From NCBI RefSeq assembly GCF_001902145.1, contig NZ_MRST01000027.1:168519-232518 (forward strand): a stretch of DNA of 64,000 bases, in the 5' to 3' direction. The position numbers and the translations under genes were made by a program. Below the pieces are notes generated by a model, which was given only the letters and a program-made list of their open reading frames with translations, made no database searches and was not told the DNA's origin. Below, one piece after another: positions 62,331 through 64,000 of this stretch (position 1 is the stretch's first letter; every line of letters starts with the position of its first letter). The DNA is from Pseudomonas fluorescens. GTDB taxonomy: Bacteria > Pseudomonadota > Gammaproteobacteria > Pseudomonadales > Pseudomonadaceae.

Positions 62331-64000
62331 GCACACTCACCACCGTTCTGGTGGCCAACCGTGGCGAAATCGCCTGCCGGGTCATGCGCACCGCCAAGGC
62401 CATGGGATTGACCACCGTGGCTGTGCACAGCGCCATCGACCGCGATGCCCGCCATAGCCGTGAAGCCGATATCCGCGTCGACCTGGGCGGCAGCAAAGCC
62501 ACCGACAGTTACCTGCAAATCGACAAGCTGATCGCCGCCGCCCACGCCAGCGGCGCCCAGGCGATTCACCCCGGTTACGGCTTCCTCTCGGAAAACGCCG
62601 GCTTCGCCCGGGCCATCGAGGCGGCAGGCTTGATCTTCCTCGGCCCGCCCGCCTCGGCCATCGACGCCATGGGCAGCAAATCCGCGGCCAAGGCTCTGAT
62701 GGAAACGGCTGGCGTACCTCTGGTGCCGGGTTATCACGGCGAGGCCCAGGACCTGGAGACCTTCCGCGCCGCCTGTGAGCGTATCGGCTACCCGGTGCTG
62801 CTCAAGGCCACGGCGGGTGGCGGTGGCAAAGGCATGAAAGTGGTCGAGGACGTCAGCCAATTGGCCGAAGCCCTGGCTTCCGCCCAGCGTGAGGCGCTGT
62901 CGTCCTTCGGCAACGGGCAGATGCTGGTGGAGAAATACCTGCTCAAGCCGCGGCATGTCGAGATCCAGGTGTTTGCCGACCAGCAGGGTCATTGTTTGTA
63001 CCTCAATGAGCGCGACTGCTCGATCCAGCGGCGCCATCAGAAAGTCGTGGAAGAAGCCCCGGCGCCAGGCCTGAGTGTTGAACAGCGTCGGGCCATGGGC
63101 GAAGCGGCGGTGCGCGCCGCCCAGGCCATCGGTTATGTCGGCGCGGGTACGGTGGAATTTTTGCTGGACGCCCGTGGCGAGTTTTTCTTTATGGAGATGA
63201 ATACGCGCCTGCAAGTGGAGCATCCGGTGACCGAAGCGATTACCGGCCTCGACCTGGTGGCCTGGCAGATTCGGGTTGCCCAGGGCGAGGCGCTGCCGAT
63301 CACGCAAGAACAGGTCGCGTTGAACGGTCATGCGATTGAAGTGCGGCTATATGCCGAGGACCCGGCCAATGACTTCCTGCCGGCCACTGGGCACCTGGCG
63401 CTGTATCGCGAGTCCAACCCCGGCCCTGGGCGCCGGGTGGACAGCGGCGTCGAGCAAGGGGACAGCGTGTCGCCCTTCTACGACCCGATGCTCGGCAAGT
63501 TGATTGCCTGGGGCGAAGACCGCGAACAGGCGCGCCTGCGCTTATTGAGCATGCTTGATGAGTTTGCGGTCGGTGGGCTCAAGACGAACCTGGGCTTTTT
63601 GCGGCGCATCATCGGGCACCCTGCGTTCGCGGCGGCCGAGTTGGACACTGGCTTTATCCCGCGCTATCAGGATGAGCTGTTGCCAACGCCAGGGGCCTTG
63701 AGCGATGAGTTCTGGCAAGCGGCGGGCTCGGCGTTCATGCAGAGCTTGCCGGTGGGTGACGGGCCTTGGGCCAATCGCCAGGGCTTTCGCGCGGGCCTGC
63801 CTGCCGAGATGTCGCTGCACCTGAGTTGCAATGGGCAGGACCGGCTGGTGACGCTGGCGGGGCACACAGCGCAGTTATGCGATGAACAGTTGCTGACTGA
63901 ACATCAGGGCGTGCGCCGTGCTCATCTGGCAGTGCGCAATGAAGGCAGCCTGTTCCTGCGTTGGGAAGGCGAGATGCATGCCGTCAGCCTGTTCGATCCG
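62327..64000 (+). CDS. liuD: Methylcrotonoyl-CoA carboxylase, biotin-containing (alpha) subunit (3' end outside window)
   Basis: 558 codons visible. Biotin carboxylase domains include VANRGEIACRVMRTAKAMGL (5' end), an ATP-grasp region with TAGGGGKGMKVVED and EMNTRLQVEHPVTE, and ENPANDFLPATG-like segments (EDPANDFLPATGHL) afterward. The C-terminal biotinyl (BCCP) domain with the modified lysine is not in the window. With LiuB it makes 3-methylglutaconyl-CoA from methylcrotonyl-CoA using ATP and bicarbonate. Confidence 0.95.
   Translation, partial: MSTLTTVLVANRGEIACRVMRTAKAMGLTTVAVHSAIDRDARHSREADIRVDLGGSKATDSYLQIDKLIAAAHASGAQAIHPGYGFLSENAGFARAIEAAGLIFLGPPASAIDAMGSKSAAKALMETAGVPLVPGYHGEAQDLETFRAACERIGYPVLLKATAGGGGKGMKVVEDVSQLAEALASAQREALSSFGNGQMLVEKYLLKPRHVEIQVFADQQGHCLYLNERDCSIQRRHQKVVEEAPAPGLSVEQRRAMGEAAVRAAQAIGYVGAGTVEFLLDARGEFFFMEMNTRLQVEHPVTEAITGLDLVAWQIRVAQGEALPITQEQVALNGHAIEVRLYAEDPANDFLPATGHLALYRESNPGPGRRVDSGVEQGDSVSPFYDPMLGKLIAWGEDREQARLRLLSMLDEFAVGGLKTNLGFLRRIIGHPAFAAAELDTGFIPRYQDELLPTPGALSDEFWQAAGSAFMQSLPVGDGPWANRQGFRAGLPAEMSLHLSCNGQDRLVTLAGHTAQLCDEQLLTEHQGVRRAHLAVRNEGSLFLRWEGEMHAVSLFDP

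Overview
The window is chromosomal DNA from a Pseudomonas, most likely of the P. fluorescens group. The evidence is high-GC coding sequence, a fused MrpA/MrpB antiporter operon, a LiuR-type leucine/isovalerate catabolism cluster, a CrcY-like small RNA beside an HMG-CoA lyase gene, DUF6124, and many REP/REPIN palindromes of the two types common in that group (cores near TGTGGGAGCTGGCTTGC and GTAGGAGCGAGCTTGCTCGC). No rRNA, tRNA, CRISPR array, prophage or transposase gene was seen.

Layout. 1-2341: the end of a TolC-like outer-membrane efflux gene and an HlyD-type adaptor. 2445-5447: an XRE/cupin regulator with an FAD-dependent oxidoreductase, divergent from an EamA transporter. 5795-11834: a six-gene Mrp (Pha/Sha) cation/proton antiporter operon. 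11835-13717: a REPIN split by a 532-bp MITE-like element, an HIT protein, and a DUF6124 gene behind a structured leader. 13936-18521: cysS and glnS, divergent from ppiB and lpxH. 18660-23325: an EmrAB/NodT-type tripartite drug pump under a MarR regulator with two palindromic operators.

23519-37669 is the most notable locus. It is a chaperone-usher fimbria locus resembling P. aeruginosa CupD (PAPI-1), with the four-gene regulatory set PvrS-PvrR-RcsC-RcsB: two hybrid sensor kinases, an EAL-domain response regulator and an RcsB-like LuxR-type regulator. Two tandem two-domain adhesins lie upstream of the regulators, and pilin, chaperone and usher lie downstream. A 15-nt motif resembling an enterobacterial RcsB box occurs five times, each time in non-coding DNA before an adhesin, kinase or pilin gene. 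The adhesins share a nearly identical 318-bp 3' block, which suggests recent gene conversion. The locus is followed by a tandem array of about 4.3 copies of a 298-bp nested-REPIN unit (37706-38996).

39006-49005: tamB/tamA, a GNAT acetyltransferase, xthA, a PstS-like/OmpA fusion and an acyl-CoA dehydrogenase. 49157-64000: a LysR regulator, liuR and liuE (mvaB), then a CrcY-like sRNA behind a sigma-54 promoter, then a convergent 1571-residue LRR/NEL-type E3 ubiquitin ligase effector, then an acyl-CoA synthetase divergent from liuA-liuB-liuC-liuD (liuD runs off the window). Three LiuR-like operators tie the liuRE unit, the synthetase and liuABCD into one regulon, with the sRNA and effector lying between its halves.
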